This document shows positions 12,117 through 22,232 of a stretch of DNA of 64,000 nucleotides, in pieces. The position numbers were made by a program, and so were the translations under genes. The stretch is from positions 43,518,750-43,582,749 of the forward strand of contig NC_079509.1 of NCBI RefSeq assembly GCF_030052815.1. Reading direction: 5' to 3'. A model generated the notes under the pieces. That model searched no databases and was not told where the DNA came from. It saw nothing but the letters and a program-made list of their open reading frames with translations. Every line of letters starts with the position of its first letter. Within the stretch, counting starts at the first letter, position 1. This stretch comes from Hevea brasiliensis. Lineage: Eukaryota; Streptophyta; Magnoliopsida; Malpighiales; Euphorbiaceae.

Positions 12117-12606
12117 TTAATGTAGACTTCCATTATCCGCCCTTTCAGATCTTGTTTCTCTAGCTGTCCTCAAGCCGAACTATATTGCCCGATAGTAGTG
12201 AGCTCATAAATTAGTAATAGAGGCTATTTTCACTTCATCTTCTAGATTCATCATGATTTAATGGTACCCTAAGATTACATCTACTAGAGAGACTACTGCA
12301 TTTTCGGTTATTGTAGGCATCTATAAGCTTATCAATTGTAGGCAGTGGGTAGTTATCCTTCGAGCATGCCTTGTGCAAATAATTGTAATTGGCACACATT
12401 CGCAATTTCTTGTTTGCCTTTTTTACCAAGACCACATTGATGACCCAAGTTGGGTGCTAGACTTCCCTAATCAAACTTTCATCTAAGACCTTTGTAATTT
12501 TGTTAGCAATTACCTCTAGATTTCTAGTAAGAAAAGTCTTTTCTTATATTGGACTAGTTTTGTTATTGGGTTAACTTTTAGTTTGTTGGTCATCAATAAT
12601 GGATAA
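12117..12606 (-). pseudogene. Element L: Tat-lineage Ty3/gypsy reverse transcriptase relict
   Basis: From about 12235 the minus strand encodes VLVKKANKKLRMCANYNYL followed by HKACSKDNYPLPTIDKLIDA, the RT entry block typical of the Tat/Retand/Ogre lineage rather than chromoviruses. Upstream codons (12436-12600) give KLKVNPITKLVQYKKR, the linker before RT. Numerous stops and frameshifts make it long dead. Element G inserted at 12606, and the same gene continues at 22233. Bases 12117-12234 next to H show nothing I can identify. Confidence 0.8.
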
Positions 12607-12760
12607 TGATGAACACCCCCAATATTCAAATGAGAGACATAACATCTAAAGATGGAATTAGATATTTTTAACAACAAATAAGGCAGAATTGATAACCAAT
12701 CAAGACACAATAGTAACTAGGCTAGAGCACCTTGATTACAAAGATAAAATAAGTAAGTGG
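12607..12760 (-). repeat. G 3' LTR, distal portion
   Basis: Matches 21684-21838 of the 5' LTR of G almost base for base, and stops exactly where the A LTR (tgtaacacccc) begins. Only 20 bp of the proximal end survive on the other side of A, at 18641-18660. Confidence 0.92.
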
Positions 12761-13618
12761 TGTAACACCCCTAAGTTCGGTAGTGCGTTCTACTGTTCCG
12801 GTGATCAGTATTGTCCGGACAGCTAGAATGCCTAGAACTACACTTCGATATGAGTGAGGAGACATTAAATAATGAAATACAAAAAAAAATACAAGAAAAA
12901 TAAAGGAAAAATAATAGTAAAGAAATGCAACTAAGTTAAGCGAGCCGAGAACCCTAGCGATGGGTGACCGCACCGGGAAGTCACGGCATGGACCGTTGAC
13001 TAGCTCTGGACCGCGGGGAACCCTGAAAAATATTTTTAGGAGTTAAAGAGACATCAATTGAAGTAGAAATATCATTAGAAATATCAAAGAAAAATTAAAT
13101 ACTTAGTACAAAGAAAAGCGAGAAATCGAAAAACGGACAAAACCCGGTGTTACCGAAAAATCGGGAATGCAACCCGAACAGGGGCATTGTGGTCATTTGA
13201 CATCCCGAGTTGTCTTTTGACCTAAATGTCCATTAAAAATAAATAATATTACACTTGGAAAATGTCATGAAAAATTAAATTGGTGGTACCTAATGTAAAT
13301 AGCAAAAATTGGGAGTTAAATATGGAAAAAAGAAACCTTAGAATAAACAATGATTTAATTCTTACATAGTGGTCCACTAACTCATTTAAGTGGACCATTA
13401 AAGCTTCATTTGGGCAGAATATACATCTTCATCTTCAACCTTAGAACCAGCAGAAAATTTGCTCCCAAAAAACTCCATTGACGCATGGTTGAAGCTCCAT
13501 GCATATGAGATTCAAGCTTCTTTCCTTCTACCTTCCTTCATCAAAGTTAGTCTACACCACTTGGGCAGTAGGGCAGCAAGAAGATCAAGTTTTGGTGAAG
13601 ATTTAAGAAGTCTCATCC

Positions 13619-13628
13619 ATAGGTAAGT
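13619..13628 (+). promoter_or_regulatory. A putative leader-intron splice donor
   Basis: The sequence atag|gtaagt is a consensus GT donor. The corresponding place in the C, D, B, H and I LTRs also has AG|GTAAGT or AG|GTTAGT. The function is inferred from conservation only. Confidence 0.45.
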
Positions 13629-15496
13629 TTGAGTTTTTGATTGTTGCTTTGTTAAAGTTTGTAAGGGTGTTATGGGTGTTTGATTTATGGAGAAATTTTT
13701 GAGTTTTGATGTTGAATGGGAATGTGCACTTTTGGCAGCCATGGAAATACCTGGAAGGAAGTTTAATTGTGCTTGTAAATGGTGAATTAAATGATTGATT
13801 AAATGTATATTGTGTAGGAAATTGTTTGGGTAATGTATACTTAGTAAATGTAAATGTAAAATGAGATTTAAAGCTTGGAAAGTAATGGAATGTAAGTGTA
13901 CCATTGTGGCAGTTTGTTAACTCTTGAAGAATGCTGGAATTCATGCTTGGTTTATGGAATAATGATGTTAAAATGTGTTGGTTGTTATGGCAGTTTAAAT
14001 GTATGTATAGTGGTGTGAAGGTTGGACATGTGAATGAGCTTGGTTATGGAGTTAAATTGTTGTAAATTGAGTTGGGCAAATTCTGTACTTGTTGGTGCAC
14101 ATTGAATGTAATTTTAAGCTGCCAAAATGACCTATAATGTGTTGTGAATTATGTTTAGGTCATGGTACAACCAGAATTAGTTTGAATGTTAAGTTTGGTG
14201 AGTGTTAAAAGTGATGTTTGATATGTATGCAAAAATTGCAATAAGGCAGTTTGTATTTTAGGCCTATAACTTTAAGTGTGTGGCTCCAATTGGTATGAGA
14301 CCAATTGGAGGTGAAACTAGGCACAAAATGTGCCAACTTTCATGAAGGAATCTTGCCAAAATTCTGTTTGCAAGGTAGCTTGAAAAATGACCAAATCCGG
14401 ATTAAGTGCAAATGAGACCTGAAAATTGACCATTTGGGCAGCAGTTAGTGTTTAGGCCATAACTCACTCAAAACAGGTCCAATTGACCTGAAATTTTAAC
14501 CATGAATAGTTAAGACCCATATCTACAAGTATTATGAAGACACCAAATCCCAGAAATGACCATAAGTAAGTCAAACAGCTTGTACAAGTTTGGGTCCAAA
14601 AACTGGCCGAACCTAAAGTGACCTAAAGTGACCAATTTTGGTGCAATTTGACCAGCAATAGTAAAATGACCATAACTTAGTCTACATAACTCAGAATGAC
14701 CTGAAATTTTGCCCTGCGTGCAATAAGACATAGATCTACAAGTTTGTAGTTTTGACCGAAACCCGAAAACCAAGGAAACTAGGTGGTCCGACTAGGTCAA
14801 ACTAGTATTCCGGAATCCAGCAAATCGCAAGAAAATGCAGTATACACGGAAATAAATTTGGTAACATGTACCAACCCTAAAAGACTATCGAATGTGACAT
14901 GTTAGTAACATTAAAGCCTAATTTACCTAGAATGCATCGAGGGTCGACATATTAGGTTGCTTAAGCAAATAATAGCATTCAGTGAATTGTTTATCAAACA
15001 TTATCGTTAGAGACAGTTTAATCAAGTACTGAAACACTTCAAATTGTGTTTCTCAATTAGCAAAGACTCAGGGAAGGGGAAGGAAACACTGAGTCAGAGC
15101 CAAGAGACAGTTATCAAAGGTTTGTGCATAATAAGTATTTCTTCTGAATTTTTCAATTGAAATAAATTATGATTATTTCTATGTTATTATTTTAAATTGT
15201 GTTTGTGCACAATAAGTTTGATTTCTCATTTTCTACTTAAAAATTTAATTCAACATTATAGTTTTAAATTGTGTCCGTGCACAATACTTTTATATTCACT
15301 GCTTTTACTAGCAAATTTATGTAGAGAAATGAGTTATGAATAAGTTTTGATTGCTTTGGTTTTGGGAATATTATTTGGAACTTATTGTATTGCCAACTTT
15401 GCAAATGGAAATTTTGAGATAAAATGTGATTTATAGTTTGTATGAAATATTGTGATTTGAAATTGTTTTGATTCACATTTGGCATGACACTGTTGA

Positions 15497-15655
15497 TATA
15501 TTCCTCCCTCTTTGACTTATCAGTCTGGGGTGAGTGTGATTATGTTCCTCCCTCTTTGACTTGCCAGTCTGAGGTGAGTGTGGATGAGTACTCATTATTC
15601 AGCTAGTTTCCTCCCTCATTGATTTCGATTATCGAGGTGAGTGTGTCTTGTCGTG
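15497..15655 (+). repeat. A LTR: three tandem hairpin-forming units
   Basis: Three imperfect tandem units each run cctccctc ... gaggtgagtgtg. Each has an inner complementary pair, for example gact/agtc in the first two. Cognate three-hairpin arrays lie in C (29315-29440), D (45773-45909) and I (6655-6775). Confidence 0.6.
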
Positions 15656-15953
15656 GTGTACAAGACGGCATGTGTGGAAAAAAAATTGTGTCATGGCCTA
15701 AATTATGTTATCAATTGGCAAAATTGTATTATTCAGTTATTTGATCGAATTGTGTTATTGATTTGCAAAACGGTATTATTCAGTTATTTGATCGAATTGT
15801 GTTATTGATTTGCAAAACGGTATTATTCAATTACTTAATCAAATTTTGTTAGGTGAATTTTGTAAATTGTGAAATGGAATTGTGAATCATTTGATTTGTG
15901 AACTGTCAATAAAAGATTTATATATCGCATTTCAAATTGTTATTGTGTACCAC

Positions 15954-15996
15954 TGAGTAAATTTTACTCAACGATAGCTTTTTATTGCTGTCGCAG
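15954..15996 (+). promoter_or_regulatory. A double hairpin and putative splice acceptor
   Basis: First stem tgagtaaa/tttactca (15954-15970); second stem cgatagc/gctgtcg (15972-15993, one G-U pair); then CAG ending at 15996. Stem positions are shared with other Tekay LTRs while the stem bases differ. Confidence 0.6.
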
Positions 15997-16602
15997 GTAG
16001 ATAGACAGACAGGGTAGCGGATTAGGCTGCTAGTACATCCAGCGAGAGATTATCGGGTATAACGAGTATACCACATTTTGCATTTTGTACTGTAATGTAT
16101 AACCACTGTATGTATATATTGTTTTTGGTTTTGAGCAGTTGTAAATTAAAATTGTACATTGAAGTTGTAAAATAATTATGAGTTATTTTGGCTTGTAAAA
16201 ATTGTATTATATTTCTTTTATCTCAGTCTTTGAAAATCACTGTGGATTTGAGTTGAGAAATATGTTGTGTTGAGAAATATGTTGGAGTTAAGATTTGGAA
16301 AAATATTGAAGTGCTTTTTATAGGTTTTCTGAAGAACTATTTTATCCAAAATACAGATGGCACTCTGCCAAAATTTTTACAGAAATTCCAAATAATTCAA
16401 ATGTGTTAGTTCTATCACTTCAGTTCAAAAAGGTTTTTAACACCTGTAAATAGTGCTCACCACTGTAAAAGAAGTAAGAAAAGTTTTTAAAATCCCTTGT
16501 AGTGTATTTAATGGGTTATCAGTAGACGGAGTTGGTAATTCATTAGATATACTATGGGATCATGTTATGCCTTACAGAGGGGTAGGGTGTGACGTGTTTT
16601 AG

Positions 16603-16614
16603 TGGTATCAGAGC
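16603..16614 (+). other. A primer-binding site (initiator tRNA-Met type)
   Basis: tggtatcagagc, ten bases after the LTR end. Confidence 0.92.
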
Positions 16615-16784
16615 TAGTTTTTAAAATTCTATTTTCACATGTTACTTGAATATTCTTTCTTCATAGTACAACTGCTCAATATCATTGTCTGATACATACA
16701 GTACATTACATTATAAATATGCACTAACGGGAGGAAATCTCCTTGTGTTATTTGTTTAGGAGGTCTAAGATCCTCGCATTGACT

Positions 16785-18020
16785 ATGGAAGAGGGTGATC
16801 GTTCAGTCGAGCAATCTATAGAGGCTGAGGTGCAAGGGGATGCCCCAGCCCTACATAATGTCAGTGGTTCAAGAAGACTACCCAGCATCTGCAGTTCCTG
16901 CTCGATTCGCTCGTGAGATGGTCGCAATGTTCCAACAAATGGTCAGTAATATGCCTACTCAAGCCCCAATACAGACACGATGGTACAACCACGATCTTAC
17001 GCTAGACAATATGACAAATTGATGAAATATGGGGCTTGAGTTCAAGGGGATAGATCCTCTAGAGGCGTAGCGGTGGTTAGAAAGGATGGATAGGGTATTC
17101 AAGAAATCTGACCGCATGCAGGAGCTCGATTTGAATACTCGATATCTTTGCTCTGGGGATGCTTATGGTGGTGGAAAACCATTCCCCACAGTTTGGTAGA
17201 ACTGCGGTGCTAACACAGAGTGACTTTCTCAAGGAATTCAGACAAAAATATGTCCCTATGCTTATGTAGATCAGAAACTGCAAGAGTTCCTAAGTCTGAA
17301 ATAGGGGAGTAGATCGGTGGCTGAATATGAAAGGGAATTTTCACTTTGAGCCATTATGCAGTAAGTCTACTTTCTACCAGTAGGGAGAGATGTAAGAGGT
17401 TTGAAACCGGCTTGAAGCCTAGTATCAGATTGCAAGTGGTCGGATTCAAACATAACAACTTCTCTGAACTTATTTCTCAAGCACTAGAATTAGAAAGAAT
17501 TGAATCTGAAGCAGCTTATGAGAAAAAGAAATCAGAGAAGACAGAAAAAGAGGGAAAGTCAGTAGAACATAGTTCTAGTGGTCTTACTGGAAAGAGGAAA
17601 AACTTTGGGGGATACAACAGAGATAGTAAGAAGTCCGGTAAAGATAGATCTTCTGGACAGAAACCACCTCGATTCGATCAGCAAACTCAACAGAAACCCA
17701 GGAATGCGCTGTCAGATCGACTTTATGAAACTTGTGGTAAACCACATAATGGGGTATGTTATAGAGCCGTAGGAGCATATTTTAACTGTGGAGAGACTGG
17801 CCATTTTGCTAGGGATTGTGTAAATCCAGGTCGTTCTGGATCATTTACTACACCAAAGGGATCAACCCAAGTTTCTACCCCAAAGAGTTCACCATCAGTT
17901 AGTAGAGGCAAAGGTAGAGGTAGGGGTAGTACACCTAGAAGTCAGAGTACTGTGAATCAGCCAGAACAGGGTGATGCTCTAGCTGAAGTATACGCTATAC
18001 GGCAGAGAGAAGAGACTTAG
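16785..18020 (+). pseudogene. A gag remnant
   Basis: Starts at the ATG 16785 (MEEGDRSVEQSIEAEVQG, the same N-terminus style as I gag) and breaks frame within ~25 codons. Later pieces give LEA-RWLERMDRVFKK-like capsid sequence and then, from 17346, a long frame with CKRFETGLKPSIRLQVVGFK and SELISQALELERIESEAA. A Lys/Ser-rich linker, a zinc knuckle YFNCGETGHFARDC and a Gly/Arg tail follow. The frame stops at 18018-18020 where protease should begin. Gag builds the particle; with several frameshifts and no pol it is inactive. Confidence 0.87.
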
Positions 18021-18640
18021 ACTTTTGATATTATTGCTAGTACTTTCTCAAATAGTAACTAAGATATATATATGTATTGTTTGACTTGGGGTCTGCATAC
18101 TTTTATGTTAGTGTTAGAACTATATGTTCTATTGTTATTCCTTTACAGGGGAATAAATTTTGATGCATTAGTGATTAGCCCTTTAAAATAGGATTGTGAT
18201 AATAAGTGAAATTAGTTTTGAAAGAGTTTATTGGCGAAAAGTATTTTCTAACACACCATAAATTATAAAGCTAATTGGCGAGTCTACTTAATGTAAGGCA
18301 AGAGGACGTAAAAGTAAGATGCAGTAATGGAATTGCTTTAGATTAGGGCAAGGATGTCACTGTTAGTAATTGTTAATGGATATTGTAATCATAATAAGTT
18401 CGGGATATTAGTGAATTCGAAAAGGATAAAAGATAGGAAAATTTGATCTATTGGGATGTATCGTAGTAACTATGCAATGTTCTTGATGTTTATACTGTAA
18501 GCTGGAGATTACAGTACTTATTTGAGATTATTGTGTAAAGCTACGTACTACCCGATAGTACACCTAGATAAGAATAGTTGCCAACGGCATCTGTTTTGGT
18601 ATAGTTATGCCATGACAGAATTTAATTGTTAGAAATAAGA
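18021..18640 (+). other. A post-gag stretch: protease relict, then non-coding
   Basis: The first ~110 bases still recall the protease loop (YVLFDLGSAYFYVS in mixed frames). The remainder has no gene I can recognise, yet it is colinear with 42100-42597 in C, so it is part of a shared element design and not random fill. Confidence 0.6.
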
Positions 18641-18660
18641 GTGGTGGCGTCTCCTCATCA
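18641..18660 (-). repeat. G 3' LTR, proximal 20-bp remnant
   Basis: gtggtggcgtctcctcatca equals the terminal 20 bases of the 5' LTR of G apart from one transition. The G polypurine tract follows at once. Confidence 0.85.
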
Positions 18661-18677
18661 TTCCCCCCTTCTTGAAA
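18661..18677 (-). other. G polypurine tract
   Basis: Minus strand reads tttcaagaaggggggaa, directly before the 3' LTR: the expected plus-strand primer site. Confidence 0.85.
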
Positions 18678-20168
18678 AGAATTTGTCAAACATCTAGTAT
18701 GAAAAATATTATCCCTTTGCACCTTATCTCTATCACCCAAACTGACTTGTGCACTCAAGATGCGCATAGTTATAAGGACATTACAATCCATGGGAGCTTG
18801 CTCTCCCTCGTCAAGATACTCATCATCACTAGCACTCTCTTCGGCCTTTTCTTCACCACTCTCCCATTCTCCATCTTCTCTAATAAACATCACTCTCCTA
18901 TTTGGACACTCATTAGAATAATGGCCCCTTCCCAAACACTTAAAGCACTTCACATCCCTTGCTCTATTTTCCACCTTCTTATTTTTCTCTTCTACTTTTC
19001 CTTCCATCTTCCCTTTTCCTTTCCACTCCTTATTTTTCACTTTTGGCACATCTTTTTCCACTTTAGGTGTTCCACTCCAGTTCAGTTTCCATGGTGCATT
19101 GGAAGCCGAATTGTATGATAATTGAGTGTTCCATTTACTTTTGGTAGCCCACTTCCTCTTCATTTCCTTTTCTGTTTTAATGGCTACTTGCATCATTTGC
19201 TTTACCATTCTACAATTTTGCAAGTCAACCATGTAAGCAATGTTGGGATTCAACCCATTCAAGAACCGAACCATGGTGGCCTCTTCATCCTCCTCTACTT
19301 CAACCCTAATCATGGCAATTTGCATGACTCTGTAATACTCCTCCACACTCCTACTTCCTTGGGTAAGTTGCTACAATCTCAACTTCACCTCTCTTCCATA
19401 GTGTGGCGGCACAAACCTTTCCCTTAAGATCTCCTTCATTTCAGCCCAAGTAGTAACACCCCTCAAGCCATGTCTTCTCCTCCTTGCAAGTAATTGATCC
19501 CACCAAAAAAATGCATAATCCTTGAACTTAACTTCTACCTACTTAACTTTCTTATCCTCACTATAATTGTGGCACTAAAAAATCATCTCAATCTACCTCT
19601 CCCATTCAATATAGGCTTTGGCATCCTCCTTGTTATAAAAAGGAGGTATTTTCATCTTTATGCTTCCTACATTGGCATCAACCCTCTCATGGTGCATCTC
19701 TCTCTCAACATAGTCATCAAATCTAAGTTGTCTTCCTCCTCTCCTACCTCTAACACCTCTCCCCCTTGGTGGCCAAAACCTCTTACCATCAAAGTGATGG
19801 TTCCCATACTCAAACACTTCCTCAAACTCATCATCATACTAATTTAACTCTTTTTGCTCCTCCATCCTAGGTTCTACCTGAATTCCCCTTCCAACTCTAC
19901 CTCCATTTCCCACATGCACACCTACTTCCTCCCTCCTATTTCTATTCTCCCTCTCATTACCCATCATATATTCCATCATCCTATTCACATCAGCTCTCAA
20001 ACCGTTCAACTAATTTAAGTCTCTTCTCATAGTTTGTAATTCTTAATTATGAGTGGCTGTTTGGAGAGAAAGTCTCTCAAATTGTTGTGCCATAGCCTCC
20101 TTATAAACCCTTTCATCTTCAAAATTCCTCCCCTTAACTCCACTACTACTATTTGTGTTTTCTTCCAT
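18678..20168 (-). pseudogene. G gag plus first codons of protease
   Basis: Starts at the ATG 20168-20166 (MEENTNSSSGVKGRNF). An Arg/Gly-rich stretch follows (FWPPRGRGVRGRRGGRQ), then the capsid start IKMKIPPFYNKEDAKAYIEW near 19600. The C-terminal capsid segment MEEYYRVMQIAMIRVEVEED runs into EATMVRFLNGLNPNI. The zinc knuckle CFKCLGRGHYSNEC precedes an acidic linker. The frame ends with NIFHTRCLT, the usual lead-in to the protease active site, and then runs straight into the polypurine tract. Stops (about 20034, 19845) and a gap between 19346 and 19593 break it. Plus-strand frames here are antisense shadows. Particle protein of a non-autonomous element. Confidence 0.88.
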
Positions 20169-21669
20169 TTTGCTGCAAAGAAAACAAGGTTAGAAAATAA
20201 ATGGCTCACCCTTTCAAGTGTTTAGCACACAATTAGGCTTTTACCCTCTTATGCGCTCACCACTCTTGCCTTTTACCACTCAAATTCCTTCCTTCGCTTC
20301 TTTTAAGAACCCCAAACACAAAACGAACAAAACACTCACAAACTTTATCAAAATATTCAAGAACGAGACGAAATAAGATGTAAATAAAAATATGCAATGA
20401 GACACAGAATCAATGAAAAGAAGACTCTAAAATTAAAGCAATTAATATAAGTGAAAAGATTTTATAGACTGAAAAAAAGTAACAACCTAAGGATCAAATA
20501 TCAAGCCAAAATCTCAAAAATCATAGCCAAGTCACACAACTTCCAACAATAACACAATTTCACCACAAGATGCAATAATTTAGTTCACCAGCCAAATGAA
20601 TGAGTTTTGCCCTGAAATTTGTGGACAAACCTAATCTCAAAACTAAGTAATTGTTGGTAAAATTTCAGAATTTTCTGGATGGGTTTTCTATATAAACTAG
20701 AAAATACCCAGTTTGTGTCAAAACATTTTGTTTCCAGCACAAATGATGGAATTTTGGGTTGAAATTTTATTTGGAGGCTATTGAGATAGTATCTAAACAG
20801 TGAGAAAATTTTCAATTTTTTCTGGGTAGGTTTAATATGTAAACCAGAAAATAACTGGTTTGTATCATAAAATTTTGTTTCTAACCCAAATGATGAAATT
20901 TAGAGCTGAAATTTTATTTGGAGGCTACTCAAATAGTATTTGAATAGTAGAAAACTTTTTAGACTTTTTTGGATGGGTTTACTATGTGAACAAAAAATTG
21001 GTCGATTTGTGAGTAAAATTTGATTCAACAGCCAAACAGCATCATCTACCCCTCAAAATTGATATGTGATATTCCAAATACCTCAAAATATCACAGATTA
21101 AATTTCAAGATTAGCAGCTAGGTGTAACCCCAGAAATCAATGCAAGCAACTCATCACAATTTTCCAATTCCCGCCAAACAGCAACAATCACGAATCAAAC
21201 ACAACCAAACAACACCTATTTTGTTCAAACTCAGATTTTAATTCAATCCAACAATCAAAATCAATTCCCAATCATCAGATACATTATCAATAATTTTCTC
21301 AAGCTTGATATTCAAATTAAAGAGGTAAAAGATAGCAAGAACAAACAAATTAGCTTGAATGATTACAACCCTAAGATAAGCACAATAAAACTCAATTTCA
21401 AGTAAAAATCAAATCTAAAACCCTATGTAGAGTGTTCGGCTATGATGTATTAATATCAGATTTGAATGAAAAATCACTAAGGAAACAAGAAATATTCAGC
21501 CAAACACATGAAAAATTCGGACAGATTTGAAGCTACTACAATAAACCCTAGAAAAATCACTTTAGCCGAATGCAATTGTGATGAAAAACAAACAGAACAT
21601 GAATGAAGAATTCTAGGCAGAAATTAAAAGATTAGATCTAAGGATAAATACCTTGTTTGATGCATAATT
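20169..21669 (-). other. G untranslated leader (1.5 kb)
   Basis: Lies between the PBS and the gag ATG. It has no recognisable coding region and is rich in A and T. It includes a 147-bp-period tandem repeat (20674-21040). Long leaders before gag are common in plant chromoviruses. Confidence 0.75.
20674..21040 (-). repeat. 147-bp tandem repeat, ~2.5 copies, in G leader
   Basis: The same landmarks (tctgg.t.ggttt, accagaaaat, gaaattttatttggaggct) recur at 20674, 20821 and about 20968, spaced exactly 147 bp. The units are diverged from each other. Confidence 0.75.
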
Positions 21670-21681
21670 GCTCTGATGCCA
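21670..21681 (-). other. G primer-binding site
   Basis: Minus strand tggcatcagagc, one base different from the canonical initiator tRNA-Met site; two bases from the LTR edge. Confidence 0.85.
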
Positions 21682-21683
21682 AA

Positions 21684-22227
21684 TGATGAACACCCCCAAT
21701 ATTCAAATTAGAGACATAACATCTAAAAATGGAATTAGATCTTTTAACAATAAACAAGGCATAATTGATAACCAATCAAGACACAATAGTAGCTAGGCTA
21801 GAGCACCTTGATTATAAAGATAAAATAAGCAAGTGGTCAATTTGCTTAAGTCCAAGTTCTATTCAAGAAACAAGGAAGAAATCATAAAGCTCTCATAATT
21901 GATGGCGATGGCCGAAAATCAATACTCTCTCAATATTTGATCTTAGCTCCCTATTTGATGTAGAAGACAAGTATTTATATGAGTTACAAATAATAAACTA
22001 CCACTTGGCATAAAGAAATAAAAATAGAATATTCTAGAGGCTAGGCTCCAAGGTCTAATTGTGTGAAATTGATCCATTTGTCCTCCAAAGGCCCAAGCCT
22101 AAGCACAATCTGATCCTCTAAGCGCCTCCAAAGTCTACTAACCAAGCTTTGCAACTCCCTTGCCCTTGATCTTGTAATTGGACCCTTGAATAATAGAAGT
22201 GGTTCCAGTGGTGGCATCTCCTCATCA
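21684..22227 (-). repeat. G 5' LTR (544 bp)
   Basis: tgatgaacaccc to ctcctcatca, flanked by gataa at 22228-22232. A TATA-like atataaatac (minus) lies at 21980-21971. Confidence 0.92.
21971..21980 (-). promoter_or_regulatory. G LTR TATA-like box
   Basis: Minus strand atataaatac, about 250 bp inside the 544-bp LTR, a usual place for the core promoter. Confidence 0.5.
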
Positions 22228-22232
22228 GATAA

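Larger units (their letters stand above)
12761..16593 (+). repeat. A 5' LTR (~3.83 kb)
   Basis: Starts tgtaacacccctaagttcgg and ends gggtagggtgtgacg (relatives end in gtgaca). In order it holds a donor-like AG|GTAAGTTT at 13622/13623, about 200-bp modules around 14260, 14457 and 14670, three tandem hairpin-forming units at 15497-15650, a near-palindrome around tgtaca at 15651-15670, and a double hairpin at 15954-15993 followed by CAG. No coding region is convincing; the minus frames at 13512-13944 and 15264-15485 are simple AT-rich frames. Confidence 0.9.
12761..18640 (+). mobile_element. Element A: Tekay-like, long 5' LTR, gag only, no 3' LTR
   Basis: Plus strand: 5' LTR 12761-16593, PBS, gag remnant and a post-gag stretch ending abruptly at about 18640. 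There it is fused to the last 20 bp of the G LTR. Element C, which is related, continues past the homologous point (42597) with further internal DNA. So the 3' half of A, together with the middle ~370 bp of the G LTR, was deleted. Confidence 0.88.
12607..22227 (-). mobile_element. Element G: gag-only chromovirus-like retrotransposon
   Basis: Minus-strand element with short (~544 bp) LTRs beginning tgatgaacaccc and ending ctcctcatca, and a perfect target duplication gataa (12602-12606, 22228-22232). Internal order (minus): PBS, 1.5-kb leader, gag, first codons of protease, polypurine tract. All of RT, RNase H and integrase are absent. Element A is inserted in the 3' LTR. The gag resembles the Reina/CRM chromovirus type (KMKIPPF, AYIEWE, NIFHTRCL). 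Confidence 0.9.

Noticed and set aside
18672..19427. Plus-strand frames rich in His, Pro, Phe and Ile
   Set aside because: They are the antisense of the G gag; the minus strand carries the zinc knuckle and capsid motifs.
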